Shown: positions 20,733-33,790, numbered from the stretch's first letter. The stretch is 64,000 nt of DNA from Calycina herbarum (GCA_001414485.1 LLEY01000040.1:310001-374000); one strand, 5' to 3'. Notes: generated from the letters alone by a model not told the origin. Translations and numbers: made by a program.

Positions 20733-20876
20733 GCCGCGAAAGAGTATATATACGAAGCCGCGAAAGAGCATAGATATAACGCTGCGAAAGAGTATATATA
20801 CGAAGCTGCGAAAGAGTATATATACGACGCTACGAAAGAGTATAGATACGACGTTATAAAAGAGCACCTATACTAA
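20733..20876 (+). repeat. Six 24-bp coding repeats in Copia gag
   Basis: Six tandem units of 24 bp starting GCCGCGAAAGAG. Each encodes 8 residues of the type AAKEYIYE/AAKEHRYN. The last unit is more diverged. Confidence 0.9.
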
Positions 20877-21862
20877 TAAGACTAAGGTTAGCTCTCTATT
20901 ACTCTAAAGTCCTACGAAGAGGCAAAAGACGTAGTAGAGCGCTATATATATTATATTTACTAATTAGTCGACTTTAAATATCTTACTCTCGAACTTAATT
21001 ACTTTTACCTTCGACTATATATATTTCTAGTCTCTATTAAATAATAAGTAACTATAACGATAAAAAGAGCGCTTACGTTCTAATACTTATAAGAGAAAAC
21101 TATAAGATATAGATCGGCTAAATAATATTTAAGCTTAAAAGTAAAGAAATCTTCTATATTATAAAGAAGACTAAATTCGACTATATATTTATTAAGAATC
21201 CTAAGGTAACTAAAGTTAACCTAGAATCTACCTCTATATTAGAAGCTAGTAGTAGTAGTAATATTAATAAGCTTACTAGTAGTTTTTTAAAATAGAGTAA
21301 TAGATTATAGTATATTAAAAAACATAAGAAATATACTAAGAATAAAGCTAAAGTAATCGACTTTATACTTAAATCTCTTAGTAAAGATAACTAAGCTTAT
21401 ATAGATAAATATAATACTATAATAAAGCTCTAGACTATAATTAAGATTAAATATAATAAGACGAACGAGGCTACTACTAATTTATATATCGCTACTATTA
21501 TAAGCTTTGAATACGATACTAAACTAGGAATCGATTTCTACTAGATAAAGCTAAAGAACTACTGTCGAAAGCTAATTATAGCTAATTTAGTTATAAAGAA
21601 CGTATACTTAGACGAAGTACTCTTCTTATTATTTACTTAAAAGATATCTATTTAATTTAAAGCTACTATTAATAAGAAGCTAAAGACTTTATACGAGATT
21701 AAGAAGTAAGAGAAAGAAGATAATAATATTAAGAGAACTAAAGAATTAGTATATTTTATATAAGATAGTAAATATATTCTATCTTACTAACGTCGACGTA
21801 GTAGCTAAGAATCTACTTTCTCTAAAACTCGTTATAAGTAATATAACGTTATATATCTTCTA

Positions 21863-23720
21863 ACGTAGTTTACAAGCGAGTTAGACTCCTAAGCGAAATA
21901 AATTCTTTTCTTAGTATTATATAAACTTCTTTAGAGTGCGATTTTTCCTAATAAATAAAATAGTTAAGTATTAGACAGAGTCTAATATAACTCTTATATT
22001 AAATACACTTCGTACGAGCTTATATTTAAAAGCTAAGAAGGTTACGCGGATTTATAAAGTGCCTTATATAATATTACTTAATCGAACTAACGGAATATTA
22101 TTATAATAAGATTCTATTACTAATTCTTAAAAACTTATAGAGATCAAAGAAAGAGTTATTATATAATATATTATCGACCTAGATTCTCGATTATTTCCTC
22201 TACAAATACGTTATATTAAAGATATAGCGAATCGTATTCTCTTAGAGCAGAGTATAAGACGCGTTAGTAAGAACTAGACTTTGAACTTCGTATAATAATA
22301 ACTAGAACTTAAGACGTGTTTTAATCGAAGAATTAATTACTAAAGAGTCTAATACGAAGATCCGGACGCGTATAACGCGTGGTTTCGCCTCGTATAAAAT
22401 ATAATTAACAAATATAGGATTTAGAAAAAGGATATTTATAACTTTAATAAGACTAGGTTTTATATAAGCTAAATTACATTAGAAATAGTTATTATAAGTA
22501 CTAAAAAACTTTCTCGACCTTATATAGTATAGTAAGGAAACTAGGAATAAGTAATAGTAATTTAAGATATTAGGTCGTATAGCTTTATAGTGTCTCTATA
22601 TATTATTTTAGTAGAGAAGAATCACCTCTTCTCCTAGTCTGAAAACAGCTAATTACTACGCGATTAGATAATTACTATAACTATAAATAGCTAGATAATA
22701 AATAAACGAGGCCTAGATTAGATTATTTATTTTAATTAGTATATAAAGCTTCGAACGAAGGGTATTTACTAGCTCCTTATACTTAATAGCTATAAAAGCT
22801 ACTACTTAGTCGATTTTAAGCTTTTTTATAAGAGTAATAATATTATTACTCTTTATATACTAGCTTATTCCTCTTATAGACTCTAGCTACTTAATATAGA
22901 ATGTTTTCAAGCGTTAAAAAGGCTATATAGTACCGAACTTAAGAAATTAATATAACTATATATTATATATATTTCTAAGAAGAATTTCTTATCTATATTC
23001 TATACTATCTTTTATATAATAATAACTAAATCAAATATTCGAGGAGGGTTTCGAGGATCTAGATTAGTACTATATAACCTAGATTCTATGATTTCATAGC
23101 TTGAAATACGACTAAGGACTCTATTACGTCTATCTACCTCGATAAGCCTCTTAGCTATTTAGAAACCAAAGACTCTAAATAATATAATAGAGGATTATTC
23201 TTAGACGTTATATATATAGAACAAGGTCTTATAATACTAGGATAGTTCTCTAACCTAGATTCTATATAGCCTAGACTAGCTTATAAAGAGTATAAAACGT
23301 GTAATTACTAAGGTAGCTTTATTACGCGCTAAGAATACTATACTTTATATAGTAAATAATTAACTAAGTCGGCGTCGTTATATAAAAAAGCGTCGATTAT
23401 AGGAAGAAGGATTACTTACTCTCTAAGATACGTAAGATCTTAGGGCTCTAAGTAATATTACTTCGTAAGAATAAGTGGTTTTAGTAGAAAATAGTAATTA
23501 TATAAACCTAAGTCTAGTACCTCGCCGACACTGTAGATTATATAGGAAATATAGCTATAATATATAAACTTGTTAAAAAGAAGAAGTAATATATAAGGAT
23601 TCTAATTCTAAGTAGTATAATTAATTTAATTAATTATATTATAAGATATTTAATAATTCGTAGAATACTAAGAAAAAAAATTCATTTCGCTTAGGAGTCT
23701 AACTCGCTTGTAAACTACGT
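21863..23720 (+). mobile_element. Pogo/Fot1-type transposon P2, RIP-damaged
   Basis: 1858 bp between TA dinucleotides (21861-21862, 23721-23722). Ends are inverted: ACGTAGTTT, box ACAAGCGAGTTAGACTC, then a second related box (CTAAGCGAAAT...). Inside, decayed transposase text is readable: DLDSRLFPLQIRYIKDIANRI, DPDAYNAWFRLV, KKDIYNFNKTRF (family DE-x-G region with Asp, Glu and Gly changed to Asn, Lys and Arg, all G-to-A). The Copia copy at 46.25 kb shows the site without the insertion. Confidence 0.9.
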
Positions 23721-23755
23721 TATATAAAAAGAATTATTATATTTAAGACTATACT

Positions 23756-23905
23756 TATTAGTATAATTAGAGTAAATAGCACTCTACGTAACCTTCTTAC
23801 TTAAGGTCTATTTAAGTAAATAAAGCAGCTAACTTTGCTTTATATATACGAATGATAATATAACTCTTTTTATATTATACTATTAACTACTAAGTTATAC
23901 TAATA
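23756..23905 (+). repeat. 150-bp LTR of family C2, copy 1
   Basis: Same LTR as 32633-32781 and 47371-47519. It begins TATTAGTATA and ends TATACTAATA. The flanks (ATACT left, CTAAT right) do not form a target duplication, so it is either a rearranged solo LTR or the 5' LTR of a truncated element running into the gag-like text that follows. Confidence 0.85.
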
Positions 23906-25060
23906 CTAATCAGTGTTACGTATATAGATTAGAAAAACTAGTTATATATATCGCGATCTTCGAGACTATAAGCTTACGTATAATATAGTAGTTATATAAA
24001 GTAGACTTCTCTTATTAAACAGAGACTTCTTCTACTAGTTATACTCTCGACAATACTACTATAAACTCTAGAACTTATAATATAATAATAATAATAATAA
24101 ACTAATCTTATAACCTCTTCGACTTATAGTACTACTCTACTTATAACCGCTCTTATAACCGGTTTTAAACTATTTAAAACAGCTATTATATAAAGATAAT
24201 TCACCTGATTTTAATAACTTATAAGTATTAAAAGAGTAACTTATATAAAAACAAAATTATAAAATAAGATTATAACGTACTATTTACCTAGTATAAGATA
24301 AGATATTATCTACTACTTTAAGTACTAATAACTTTGTCGACGCTCTCGATACTATCGATACTATAGTACTACTATAGCTAGCTAAGAATAAGGAAGCTAC
24401 GGCTTATATAAATATAAAGTTAGAGAAATATAATATTAATAATATATATAACGATTATCTATAGAAGATATATTATATAGGGTTTAAGAAATAACCTAAA
24501 TTAAAATTCGTAAATATAACTCGAACTACTTTTATTAAGATATATAAGCTACTACGTAATAGAGACGTATAGATAGAAACAGATAGATATAAGACTATTA
24601 TATCAAAGATACTTTATAATACGGCTTAAGAGCTTATAAAGCCTAAATAGATAATATAGAAGTTAAGAGATCAAGTATATAAATTAGAGACTTAATCTAA
24701 AGAGATAGCTACGAGATATAAGTATTTTAAAGAATACTCTAACTGATTTTCTAAACTTCTTCTAGGATACTAGAATCCTTCTACTTCGAATACTACTTCA
24801 AACGCTTTTATAAGTAATATTCCTATCTTTATAACTCTACTAGTAGTAGCTTTTATAACTATACTAGCAGCTTTTATAACCTAGAACGCTCTTATAAGCT
24901 AACTAGTTATAGACAGCTATTCTAGTAATAGCTAGATAGACAACTCTACTTTTATACTTAGTAACCTTATAAAGTTATATTTAAACGAATAAAAGTATAG
25001 TAGTAAGAGAGATAACTTTAAGCTTAAGTTAAGAATATTTAAGAATATATATAATCGTTA
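23906..25060 (+). mobile_element. Degenerate retroelement-like internal sequence
   Basis: Between the C2-type LTR and the P5 end lies about 1.1 kb of RIP-damaged sequence. Some text from 24300 on (AKNKEATAYINIKLEKYN, later KRDNFKLKLRIFKNIYN near 25000-25045) resembles the C-terminal part of retrotransposon gag before the capsid-like region. Family not certain. Confidence 0.45.
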
Positions 25061-25233
25061 ACGTAGTTTATTAGCGAGTCGATTATATTACCGAGTCGAT
25101 TACTAAAAATATATATAAAAAACGTTTATATAACTCTAGTAAAAATCTATAATTCTTAATAAAAATCAATAAAATTAAAAACCTTACTTTATTATTATAT
25201 ATATAAATAATATTAGAAATCTTAGATACTAAC
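25061..25233 (+). mobile_element. Left end of pogo-type or MITE-like element P5
   Basis: After TA (25059-25060) comes ACGTAGTTT and two tandem 17-bp boxes, ATTAGCGAGTCGATTAT and ATTACCGAGTCGATTAC. About 170 bp match, in inverted orientation, the sequence ending at 63138. It is cut on the right by the P4 insertion at the TA at 25234-25235. No transposase text is seen. Confidence 0.75.
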
Positions 25234-25235
25234 TA

Positions 25236-26187
25236 ACGTAGTATACTAGAACCTCGTAATTATTAGAACCTTATGAATTTTTTCTCTACTCTACTACCTT
25301 TAACTTTAATACACGTTTTCTTAATAACTACCTAATAGAATCTTAAACCTAAGAAGCTTAAATTATCCTAGCTATTAAAGCTATTTAATTATTTAAACGA
25401 ATAAACTATAGTAAAGCTATAAAGCTATATAAAGTCTCTTATTCTATACTTACTAATAGAATAGCTAGTTAAACTACTCTTAGTAAACGCTGGCTAGTAA
25501 ATTATAAAATAACTATAATAGAAGAGGAGATAATTATTTAAAATATACTTAATCTAGATATAAGAGGATTTACACCCTAGCTAGGTAGTATAGAAGATAT
25601 AGTAAATTATATACTCGAGTTATATAGAAGATAATATATTAGAAAGAACTAGATATAACGATTTATATAATAACGTCTAAAACTAAAGACACGTTTTAAT
25701 CGCGTTTACGATTTCTAAAGAGTCTTATACGAAGATCCTAAGCTAATTAGTATATAGTTTCAACTAGTAGAGAATATATAAGCGAAATATAAGATCTAAG
25801 ACTACGATTTCTATAACTTTAATAAGACTAGTTTTATAATAGGTGTTATCTATACTAGAATAGTTATTATATATACTAATTAATATAGTAGAGGTAAGGC
25901 TATCTAGCTAGGTAATTAAGAATAGACTATAGTAATTATCTATATTAATAGAGAGGGTTTAAGTATCTTTCTATTCTTAGTAGTTTAAGAGAAAAATCAC
26001 TTTACTAGTTAGTATACTAAGAGTAGTCTTTCTAATAACTAGGTTATTAAACTAACTAGTAATAGATAGACTAATAATAAGATAGGCTTAGAATAGCTAG
26101 AATACTTTAATAAGTATACTCGTAGTTATATAAAAGAGCTATATTAAATATTAGTTCTAGATAGGTATAAGAGTTATAAATCAGTAG
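25236..26187 (+). mobile_element. Pogo/Fot1-type transposon P4, 5' half
   Basis: After TA (25234-25235) come ACGTAGTAT and boxes ACTAGAACCTCGTAATT and ATTAGAACCTTATGAAT. Decayed transposase text follows P3 closely (IRGFTP-LGSIEDIVNYILEL near 25560-25620, DYDFYNFNKTSFIIGV near 25800-25850). It breaks off at 26187, where the LINE tail begins; the other half is not found after the LINE. Confidence 0.85.
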
Positions 26188-29100
26188 TATTTATTTATTT
26201 ATTTATTTATTTCTATTTAACGTTAAGCAGAGAATAGCTCGCGTAGGCTAAATCCTAAAAGTGTTTTAAAAGAGAGCAAATAACGCTAGAGAGGTGCCCT
26301 AGGCTATAGAGATAGTAAACGAGTAAGCTAATTTACAAGAGATAGTTTAAAGAGAAGCTCTACTTTTAAAACAGCTCTTATCCTTAATTAGTTTATAGAA
26401 TTAGAGAAAGATAAAGGAGATATATAAGTAAAGAGAAAAGAAAGGAAAAGAGAGTTAAGCTATTTTAAAAGACAGATTTTCGTAAAGAACTTGGTTTTAG
26501 CGTAGATCTTGTTAAAGAGTTCCTTATAGCTAGGTTTGAAAAGAAGTTAAGAGTTTCTCTCTACCTTAGCTAATAGCCTTAGGTCTTTATTATTTACTAG
26601 CCTATAGTAGAGTAGGTAGAATTATGTTTTCGCTCTTTTATACTTATAATTCTCTAATTCTAGTAACGTATTAAGGTAGAAGAAGTAGAGGTGATATACT
26701 ATAAAGTCTTTATATCTAGTTCGAGCTATAATTAGCTAAGCTAGGACCTCTCTTAGTAGCTAGAGAGTCTTAGGTTTTAAAAGCTAGGAAGTAAGTCCTA
26801 GGTTTTTATAGGTATCTAGGAGCGTTGTCTACTAGAGTTGATTTACGAGCCTAATCCTTATCTCTTTAACCTCTCTCTTAAGTATAGTAGTATAGAGTAG
26901 AAGGGAACTAGAAGAGGGTGTTCGAGCTGCTTTTCCTATAGCTTTATTAGCTATTTCGTTACTACGGATTCTTATATAACTAGAGTACTACCTTGTCTAA
27001 ATCTTCCCCGAGTATAGCTAAGTAAAGCTATATACTTTATTAAAGGTCTCTTACGACGTGTTATAAGACTAGTAGGTTAGTTATAGTATAGCTTCGAGGT
27101 TGTCGAGGTAAATCTAGTACTTTATAGCCGAGGCCTAGAAAGGGGAGTCTAGGGCTAGTTCTAGACTATATAAGGCAGCTTTGGCTTCTACGTCGTATAT
27201 CTCTAATATTTTATTAAAGAGAGAGAGCCTTATGTTTAGAACAACCCCTCCTCTTATAAGATATACACCGCTACTAGTACTTTTGTCGTCTAAGCGAGAG
27301 CTGTCAGTAAATATAACCAGGTCTGTAAGCGAGACAGAGGTAAGGAATTCAAGGAATTCAGCTTTGTAGGAGTCCTTATTACTACTAGGGCTTGGACCTA
27401 CTACCTCGAGAAGGCGGGCCTGCTGGTTAAACCCTCTATTCTATAGAGGGTCTTATATTAGGTCGATTTCTTCTAAGAGAGAGAGGGGTTTAGAAGAGTA
27501 GTAAATAAGCCTAGTCTTTAAGTAAGGGTTATTTATACATCGTTTAAGCAGGTAAGCTAAGTCGAGTTAGCGAGTTCTAGCTTTAAATACTCTGCTTTTT
27601 ATTATAAGAGCGATTTTAGTAGCTAAGAGGCTAGATTCTATAAGGAGTACTGAGATAGGGGTAGTCTTATAGACTAGAAGGATAATCCTAGTATACTTTA
27701 ATACTACTCTATCTAAGAGAGTTAGGTAGCGGCTAATCCGGTTATTTATAGAGCCTGCTTAGCCTGTTTCCTCCCTTGTTTAACTAGGGTACTAGGTCTT
27801 GTATCTAAAGTAGGCGATCGAGAGAATAGAAGTAGTAGTAACTTACTTAAGTAGATAAAGAGGTAAGCCTCTTATTATATTTGTTATTCCTTTAAGAGTA
27901 TTAGCTATAAGTATAGTCTTACTTATTATTCTTTTGATATAGCTATAGAATATAAGGCAGGGGTTAAAGAAGATACTAAGCTACCTAAGCTCTTATATAG
28001 GTTCTATTATCTTCTCTTTAACTATAATAGAGGGAGAGGGCTGAATACCTCTCTCTTTTTACTTCCTTTTATAGGAGAAGTATATAAGTTCTAACTTCTT
28101 AGTATTAAAAGTAATACCCTTGTCTATACCTTACTCTAGGGCGCTAGCCACCTGCTTTATAAGAGCTTTAATATTCCCTGCTTTTAAGAGCCTAAACGTA
28201 AGTAATCTAATATTATCTATGTAACCGAATCTCTATAATACTAGAAGAGAGCTAACCGCTAAGCTAAAGAGTAGCTAGATATAAAGTATAAAGAGAATAG
28301 GCGAGATAGGTAAGCCTTAAGGAAGCTTATATTAAAGTAGAGTAGATACTCTTATTTCCTTATCTAGTTTTACTTTTACTAGTCTATTAGTTAAGAAAGA
28401 GGTAGCCTATTTAATAAAGCAATCTAGCTAACCTTGCTCTCTTAGCCTTTTAATTAGGCGACTAGGAAGTACTATGTTAAAGGCCTCTTTAATATCAAGT
28501 GTAAGGAGAGAGGCTTTCTGTTTATCTATAAGAGCTGACTTAATATCGAAGGTAAGGTAGGTAGTAAGGTCTATAGCAGCTCTTAGAAGGAGAGCCCTAA
28601 ACTGGTTTTGCCTTAGAATAGAGTGCTTAATAGCTATCTAAGAGGCTCTCTTTGTAAGGAGCCTTTTAAGCCCCTTTCTAAGGACTAAGAGTAAGATAAT
28701 TAAGCGATATACTCGGGGGGACGACTTGTCTTTCTTATTAGGCTTTAGGATAATAGCGACGATAGTAATACGAAAGATCTTTAGATAGAAACCTGCCTCT
28801 ATACAGCCTTTGAACAAGGAGAGGATAAGATGTGAGATCTATAGCTAGGCTGCTTTGAGGACTCCTGTTACTAGCTCGTCTTCTCCTAGTATAGTAGAAG
28901 CTTTCCTAAGGATCGATTCCTCAACCTCGCGTAGTATAAGGACTGCCTAGAGAAGGGACTAAGTAGAGGTAGTTAGAGTATTAAATAGAATATCCTCGAC
29001 TTCGGCCTTGTTTATAAGTAGCTCTTATACTAGGATCTTCTGCTTTTCTTAGGTAGAGAAGCCTAGTTAGCCTACTAAGTCTCTTAGAGAGGGAGACTTG

Positions 29101-31880
29101 TAGATTCTAGTGCTCTAGTACTACTTATAAATTTTAAATACATCTTTACTCTTCGTAGCTTTATCGACCAGGGTATAGAAGTGTTCTCTCTTTGCCTTCC
29201 GGATTTCCTGTCTTAAACTCTTACGAAGAGTCTTTAAGGCTTATACGCTCGTGTTAAGCCTTTATGCCTGCCTTACCTTAGTAGCCGCTGCCTAGTACTC
29301 CTTATTCTACTAGAGGTGTCTGAACCTGTGTCCGAGCCCTCGCTTAGCGCTGCTAAGATATACGCTATATATGTTCTTAGTAATAAATCCTACTAGGGCC
29401 TCTAGTAAGTCCGAGTCTGGTTGCTCTATAAGTTCGTAAAGCTATTAAGTTTTAAGCTTTCCTTAAAGAGTTGTCTTAAAGGTTTTAATATTAAGAGAGC
29501 TAAGCTTAAGAGAGGGGTCCTTTATAGTTAAGTTTCCTACGTATAGAAGTCGAGTAAGAAGTGAGAAGTAGTTAGAGCTATACTTAAATATAAGGTTAAC
29601 CTTAGTAGTAGCCCCTCTCTAGTAGAGGTTATTAGAGTAGAAGGCTAGGTCGAGGGTGTTACCGAGGTTATAAGTTCGCGTACTAGGAGGGGTAGAGAGC
29701 TGTAGCCCTCTGTTCTCTATCTAGTTAATAAGCGGGGAGGACTGTGTGCTTTCCTGCTCTAGGAAGTCCGGCTACTAGAGTTAGCTCTTTAGGTTAAAGT
29801 CGCCAGCTATTAGAGTATTAGTTATAAGGATATATACTAAGCTAAGAATATAGTTAACAGCCTCTCCTGCTCCCTTAACACCTAGGGGGGCGTTATATAT
29901 ATTAAGTATATAAAGTAGAGGGCTTTAAAAGGAAGTGATCTCGATATAAACAAGGTCTCGGCATTTAAGCAAGGGTATAGTCGGTAATTGTTAACTTAAG
30001 AGAATCCCTACTCTCTTTTATACGAAAGTAAGAACTCTAGAAGAGTTAACGTTCTAGTTATATATAGGTATAAAGCAGGTATAGTTTAGGTATTATCTTA
30101 TAATTTAATAGTTAATCTCCTTCTAGTAGATATATAGTTCTTAGATAAGAACTATATCTATTCGTCTAGAGTAAGCTAATTAGAGTACTAGCTCTTAGTA
30201 CTTACTAGACTTATATATATTAATTTATAAGACTTAAAGGCAGTATTACTTAAAAGGTCCTCGTCTACTTATAGAGAAGAGAGGTAAGGGTCTAGGCTCC
30301 CTAGTTAAGAAGAGGGGTTCGAAAGCGGGGAAGAGGCGCTTATAAGAGCCTTTTTACTTAGTTATAGTAAGTTCGAGGGAAGAGTAGGAGTAGTAGAGTA
30401 GCTTATTTTAGTATCTACGTTATTATAAGACGAGTCTTCCTCTTTTCTTAGGCGAATCTCGTTATATACTTATTATATAGATCTCTTATTCTCTATTAAA
30501 GGCAGGGGTCTAGAGACTTTTAGCCGGAGTTAGTACGCGGGGTTGTCTAAGGTATAAGGGCTATTATAGTATAAGCATTTTAATTTATATTAAGAGTACT
30601 TTATATACCTTAGGTAGAAGGCTTCTAAGTGTTTCATACTACCGTATAGGTAGTATTATTAATTTTTACCGTAGTTTTATAAGTTATACTACTTCTAGCA
30701 CTTTAAGCACTGAATTATAGTAGAGACTTTAGAGAGACGCTTAAGAAAGGCTCTACTACCTAGAAGTAACGTTATATCTAGAATAGCAGAAGGACCTCTT
30801 ACGTCCTCTTTCTTAAAGAAGGCGATCTAGGTAGTATAAAACAGCTCGTTTAAGAGAGAGCTAGCAGCTATGTTAACTTTTGTAGATACTATTCTAATTC
30901 GTTCCTTTATTACTATAGCTACTACTTCGGCTATAGTAGGGATAAGAGTTAAAAGAATCGCTTCTTCTTTACTAATCTAGACAGTTTCTACACTTCGAGG
31001 TATACCTATTATATAGTATACTACCTAGTCTTATAAGACCTCTATTTTAGCTATAGTAAATAGGGTTTAGATATAGGCTCTCTTTATTATTAAAAGAGTA
31101 TCTAAAGCTTCTTTGTCTTTAAAGACAATAGTAAAACCAGATTTAACCGAGAGTACTTCTTATACTAGCTCTTTATAGCCTATTTTTAGGTTATAAAGTA
31201 TAAGGAAGATAGCTTAAGCAGAGTAGTTTCTATTAGGAGAGTTCTAGAAGAGTTAGACAAAGACTCTAAGATTAGATTTAGCTAGTATTCTCTTATTCTT
31301 CTATAGCTTAAAGGCAGTAGAAGAGAGAGGTGATATAGTTATTATTATTATTATTATTATACTTATAGCTTTGGCTTTGTTTTCAGGTACTAAGACATCT
31401 CTTATAGTCTATACGTATGAAATTTTCCTTATAGGGCCTAGAGAGAAGGAGGGAGTCGACGAGGGCGTAGAGGCGTCTCTATACTCTAAGTGAGTGTTAA
31501 GAGCTAAAGGAAGTAGAGGTGAGGTCTCTTTAGTAAATGCCTAGTAGAAAGAAAGGCTAAGGTTAGCTACTTAAGTATAAAAGGCTCGGAGGAAGAGCAA
31601 GAGTTCTAGAAGGGCACTATTAAGAGTAGTACTAAGGTAGTAGTCTATAGCTTCTCTAATCCCTCTAAAGAAGGTTTAGGCTATAGCTCTACGTTCGAGA
31701 GCTCTGGTAGTCTTAGAGACGAAGTATTATTAGATGTTCGGAATAGAAGGAATCAGGCAAACCCTCTCTCTCCTTATACCTCTTCCTAGAGGCGTAGGCG
31801 AGGACGGAGGCCCTCCTAAGAGAGACTCCATAGAAGGAATTTAGCTTATTAAGCGGAAGTAAGAGAGATTAAGCTTTTTA
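26188..31880 (-). mobile_element. Tad1-type LINE retrotransposon, minus strand
   Basis: Read on the minus strand it starts with ORF1 at 31831 (MESLLGGPPSSPTPLGRG, then ALERRAIA and FFRGIREAIDYYLS), has a damaged Cys/His knuckle region near 30640-30720 (QCLKC), an apurinic endonuclease region about 30300-29400, a reverse transcriptase about 29000-28000 (FGYIDNIRLLTFRL near 28220-28190, Y-x-DD region with D to N) and an RNase H domain (VIFTDSSRLDDKSTSSGV near 27330-27270, YDVEAKAAL near 27200). It ends in a TAAA repeat tail (plus strand TTTA repeats 26189-26213). Frames carry many stops but GC content and CA/TG content are higher than in the neighbours, so it is younger or was less exposed to RIP. 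Target duplication not found. Confidence 0.88.
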
Positions 31881-31929
31881 GAATAAAAATTTCAATCTGC
31901 GAAAAAAGGTAATATATACTATTAATAAG

Positions 31930-32781
31930 CGACTTTAATAGCAAATCGACAACGTTATAAGAGGACTTAATACGTTAAGCTAGACTAGTACTCGCTTAAA
32001 TTATATACTTTTATATAGCTCTTTTATAAATAATAAGGACTTATCGTTATAAATTAGATACGTTATAGTACTTATAAATAAGAACGATAATACTAATATT
32101 TTATATTAGTCTTCTACTAAGTATAAAAGAGTTACTTACAGCGTTTTAGCCTTAGAATTATATATAATAAGCTCTGGATTTAACGCTGCCGCTTTTATTA
32201 AATCAACTCTAGAAAGTATCTTAGGCTTTAAGGTCTCGCTTATTATATATACTAATTCGAAGTCTATTTACAAATATATAGCTAGATTAGATACTACTAA
32301 GGAGAAGCGCTTAATAATTAACGTTATATACTTACGAGAAGTATATAAGTTAAGAGAGATCGACGAAATTAAGTAGATCGATAATAAGAGTAATCTAGTA
32401 GATACTATAACTAAGAAGGATTGTTATAACGTTCTATAAAAGCTAATCGATACTAGTAAGCTAGATATTAAGCTTATAGAGTAGGTAGAACGGAATAAAG
32501 GATAATAAGACCTCTGAATAGGACGCTCTTATTAGTCGAGGATATAGAATAGAGGGCTATGATTAGCTAGACAGAAGGAGAAATTTTGATGATTTTTAGG
32601 CAGCAACTTCCACCGTTTTAAAGAAGTGCCAGTGTCGGTATATTCAGAGTGAATAGCACTTCACGTGACCTTCTCGCTTAAGGTCTATTTAAGTAGTTAG
32701 AGCAGCTAACTTTACTCTGTATATACGAACGATAATATACTCTTTTTACATCATGCTATTAACCACCAAGTCATACCAACA
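31930..32781 (+). mobile_element. Copia C2 3' end: RNase H plus 3' LTR
   Basis: RNase H text KRVTYSVLALELYIISSGF, LIIYTNSKSIYKYIARLDTT, EKRLIINVIYLREVY and IDNKSNLVDTITKKD (family pattern: ADAMTK) runs from about 32100 to 32510. The 149-bp LTR 32633-32781 follows, starting TGTCGGTAT and ending ATACCAACA. This LTR keeps TG...CA ends and CA/TG dinucleotides, so it is the best-preserved of the three copies and stands at the boundary of the RIP block. Confidence 0.85.
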
Positions 32782-32975
32782 GATTTTGATGACGGGATAT
32801 TGTTAGTAACAGGATGTTAGTGACGGGATGTTGGTGATAAGATGTGGGTGACAGGATGTTGGTGATAGGATTTTGATGACGGGATATTGTTGGTAATAGG
32901 ATGTTGGTGATAGGATGTGGGTGACGGGATATTTGGTGACGGGATGTTGGTAGTGAATATTTTCGTGATGGGATT
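32782..32975 (+). repeat. Minisatellite with about 14-bp units
   Basis: Repeats of the type GATGTTGGTGACGG/GATGTTGGTGATAG, about 13 units, with a higher-order pattern: the stretch from 32784 and the one from 32871 both begin TTTTGATGACGGGATATTGTT, the second with one unit fewer. It begins directly at the Copia C2 LTR end. Confidence 0.85.
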
Positions 32976-33505
32976 GATTTTGTGACATGTGAAGGGCTTG
33001 TAGGTCATGTAACTTTCCGTCGGACCTCCGTAGACATTCAGGAGCTGTTCAGCAGTTTCAGCTGGATCAGCTATGGTCAGCTACGGAACCTTTGAACTCT
33101 AATTGTATGTAGATATCACAACATGATGTAGTTTAGACTGTGGAGAAGTTTCTATAAAGAGGAACCTTCACTGCACCTCTTAGAAGGGGCAGAGATTAGT
33201 TCTGTATTGATTCTTACACTGATTTCATCCTCACTGAGATTCCATTTGACTTATTGCCTACCATCCACCTCACAGATTTACATATTGTTAAGCATATTAC
33301 TAAGCTTAGCCCTAGAAAGGTGTGATAAAATCTATAGAATAATTACATTTTTGATTGCGAGTTTCTTGAATACGAGTTTAAATTAATGCTGTTGATTTGT
33401 TGTTTTGATGGGGGTTGTCGTTTAACGAGCTCAACCTCACGGCTCTGTGTACAGCGCGTATTTTTATCAAATTTATTAAATATTAGGTTGTGAAATAGTA
33501 TTTAA

Positions 33506-33790
33506 TTGGGAGTTGACCAGCTACGACGCTTGAGTAATACCGTAACCCAATGTTTCTGCTTTAAAATAAACTTATCAATCCAATTCTGTGGTATCATATC
33601 CCATTCTTCCCGAACCGCAGCCTCCATCTCTGCTTCAGTCGTAGGTTGGTGTAATCGACGATGTAACGCTTGCTTAATGTATCACCAGCAGTTTTCAATA
33701 GGATTCATCTTAGGAGAGATCGAGGGATGATGCATAAGAATAATACCGTACTTTGTACGAAAGCTTTGGAAGCAGTTGGCTTGTGATTTG
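33506..33790 (-). pseudogene. Tc1-type transposase C-terminal remnant
   Basis: On the minus strand the sequence reads FRTKYGIILMHHPSISPKM, then NPIENCW, YIKQALHRRLHQPTTEAEM and EEWDMIPQNWIDKFIL. This matches the C-terminal DDE_3 region of Tc1-type transposases (W-PP-SPDLNPIENLW, then EL-x-x-x-I-xx-EW-x-x-I). A stop follows NCW and the N-terminal half is missing or too decayed. Neighbouring sequence is not RIP-like. Confidence 0.75.

Larger units (their letters stand above)
20435..23755 (+). mobile_element. Copia C1 fragment A: 5' LTR plus gag, interrupted by a pogo element
   Basis: 5' LTR 20435-20653, then a leader with coding repeats and a gag region that runs to 21862 and resumes at 23723-23755 after pogo element P2. 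The part 21370-21862 matches 45740-46280 of the second Copia copy, which shows the family and gives the uninterrupted site. All frames are destroyed by stops. Protease, integrase and RT are missing here; the copy ends at the 149-bp LTR at 23756. Confidence 0.75.
19650..32580. other. AT-rich block 1, RIP-type transposon graveyard
   Basis: From about 19650 the text becomes very poor in CA and TG dinucleotides and rich in TA, on both strands, and long open frames vanish. Conserved codons are changed in the RIP direction (Gln and Trp to stop, Cys to Tyr, Asp to Asn, Gly to Arg). The LINE at 26.2-31.9 kb is less affected. RIP is a known process of Pezizomycotina; here it is inferred from the pattern. 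Confidence 0.85.

Noticed and set aside
27181..27369. 62-codon plus-strand open frame
   Set aside because: Antisense to the RNase H domain of the LINE.
23756..32781. One Copia C2 element between the LTRs at 23.76 and 32.63 kb
   Set aside because: Flanking 5-mers ATACT and GATTT do not match and the internal domains between are from other elements.
32803..33008. Two minus-strand frames with THILSPTS-type repeats
   Set aside because: Both are translations of the minisatellite.
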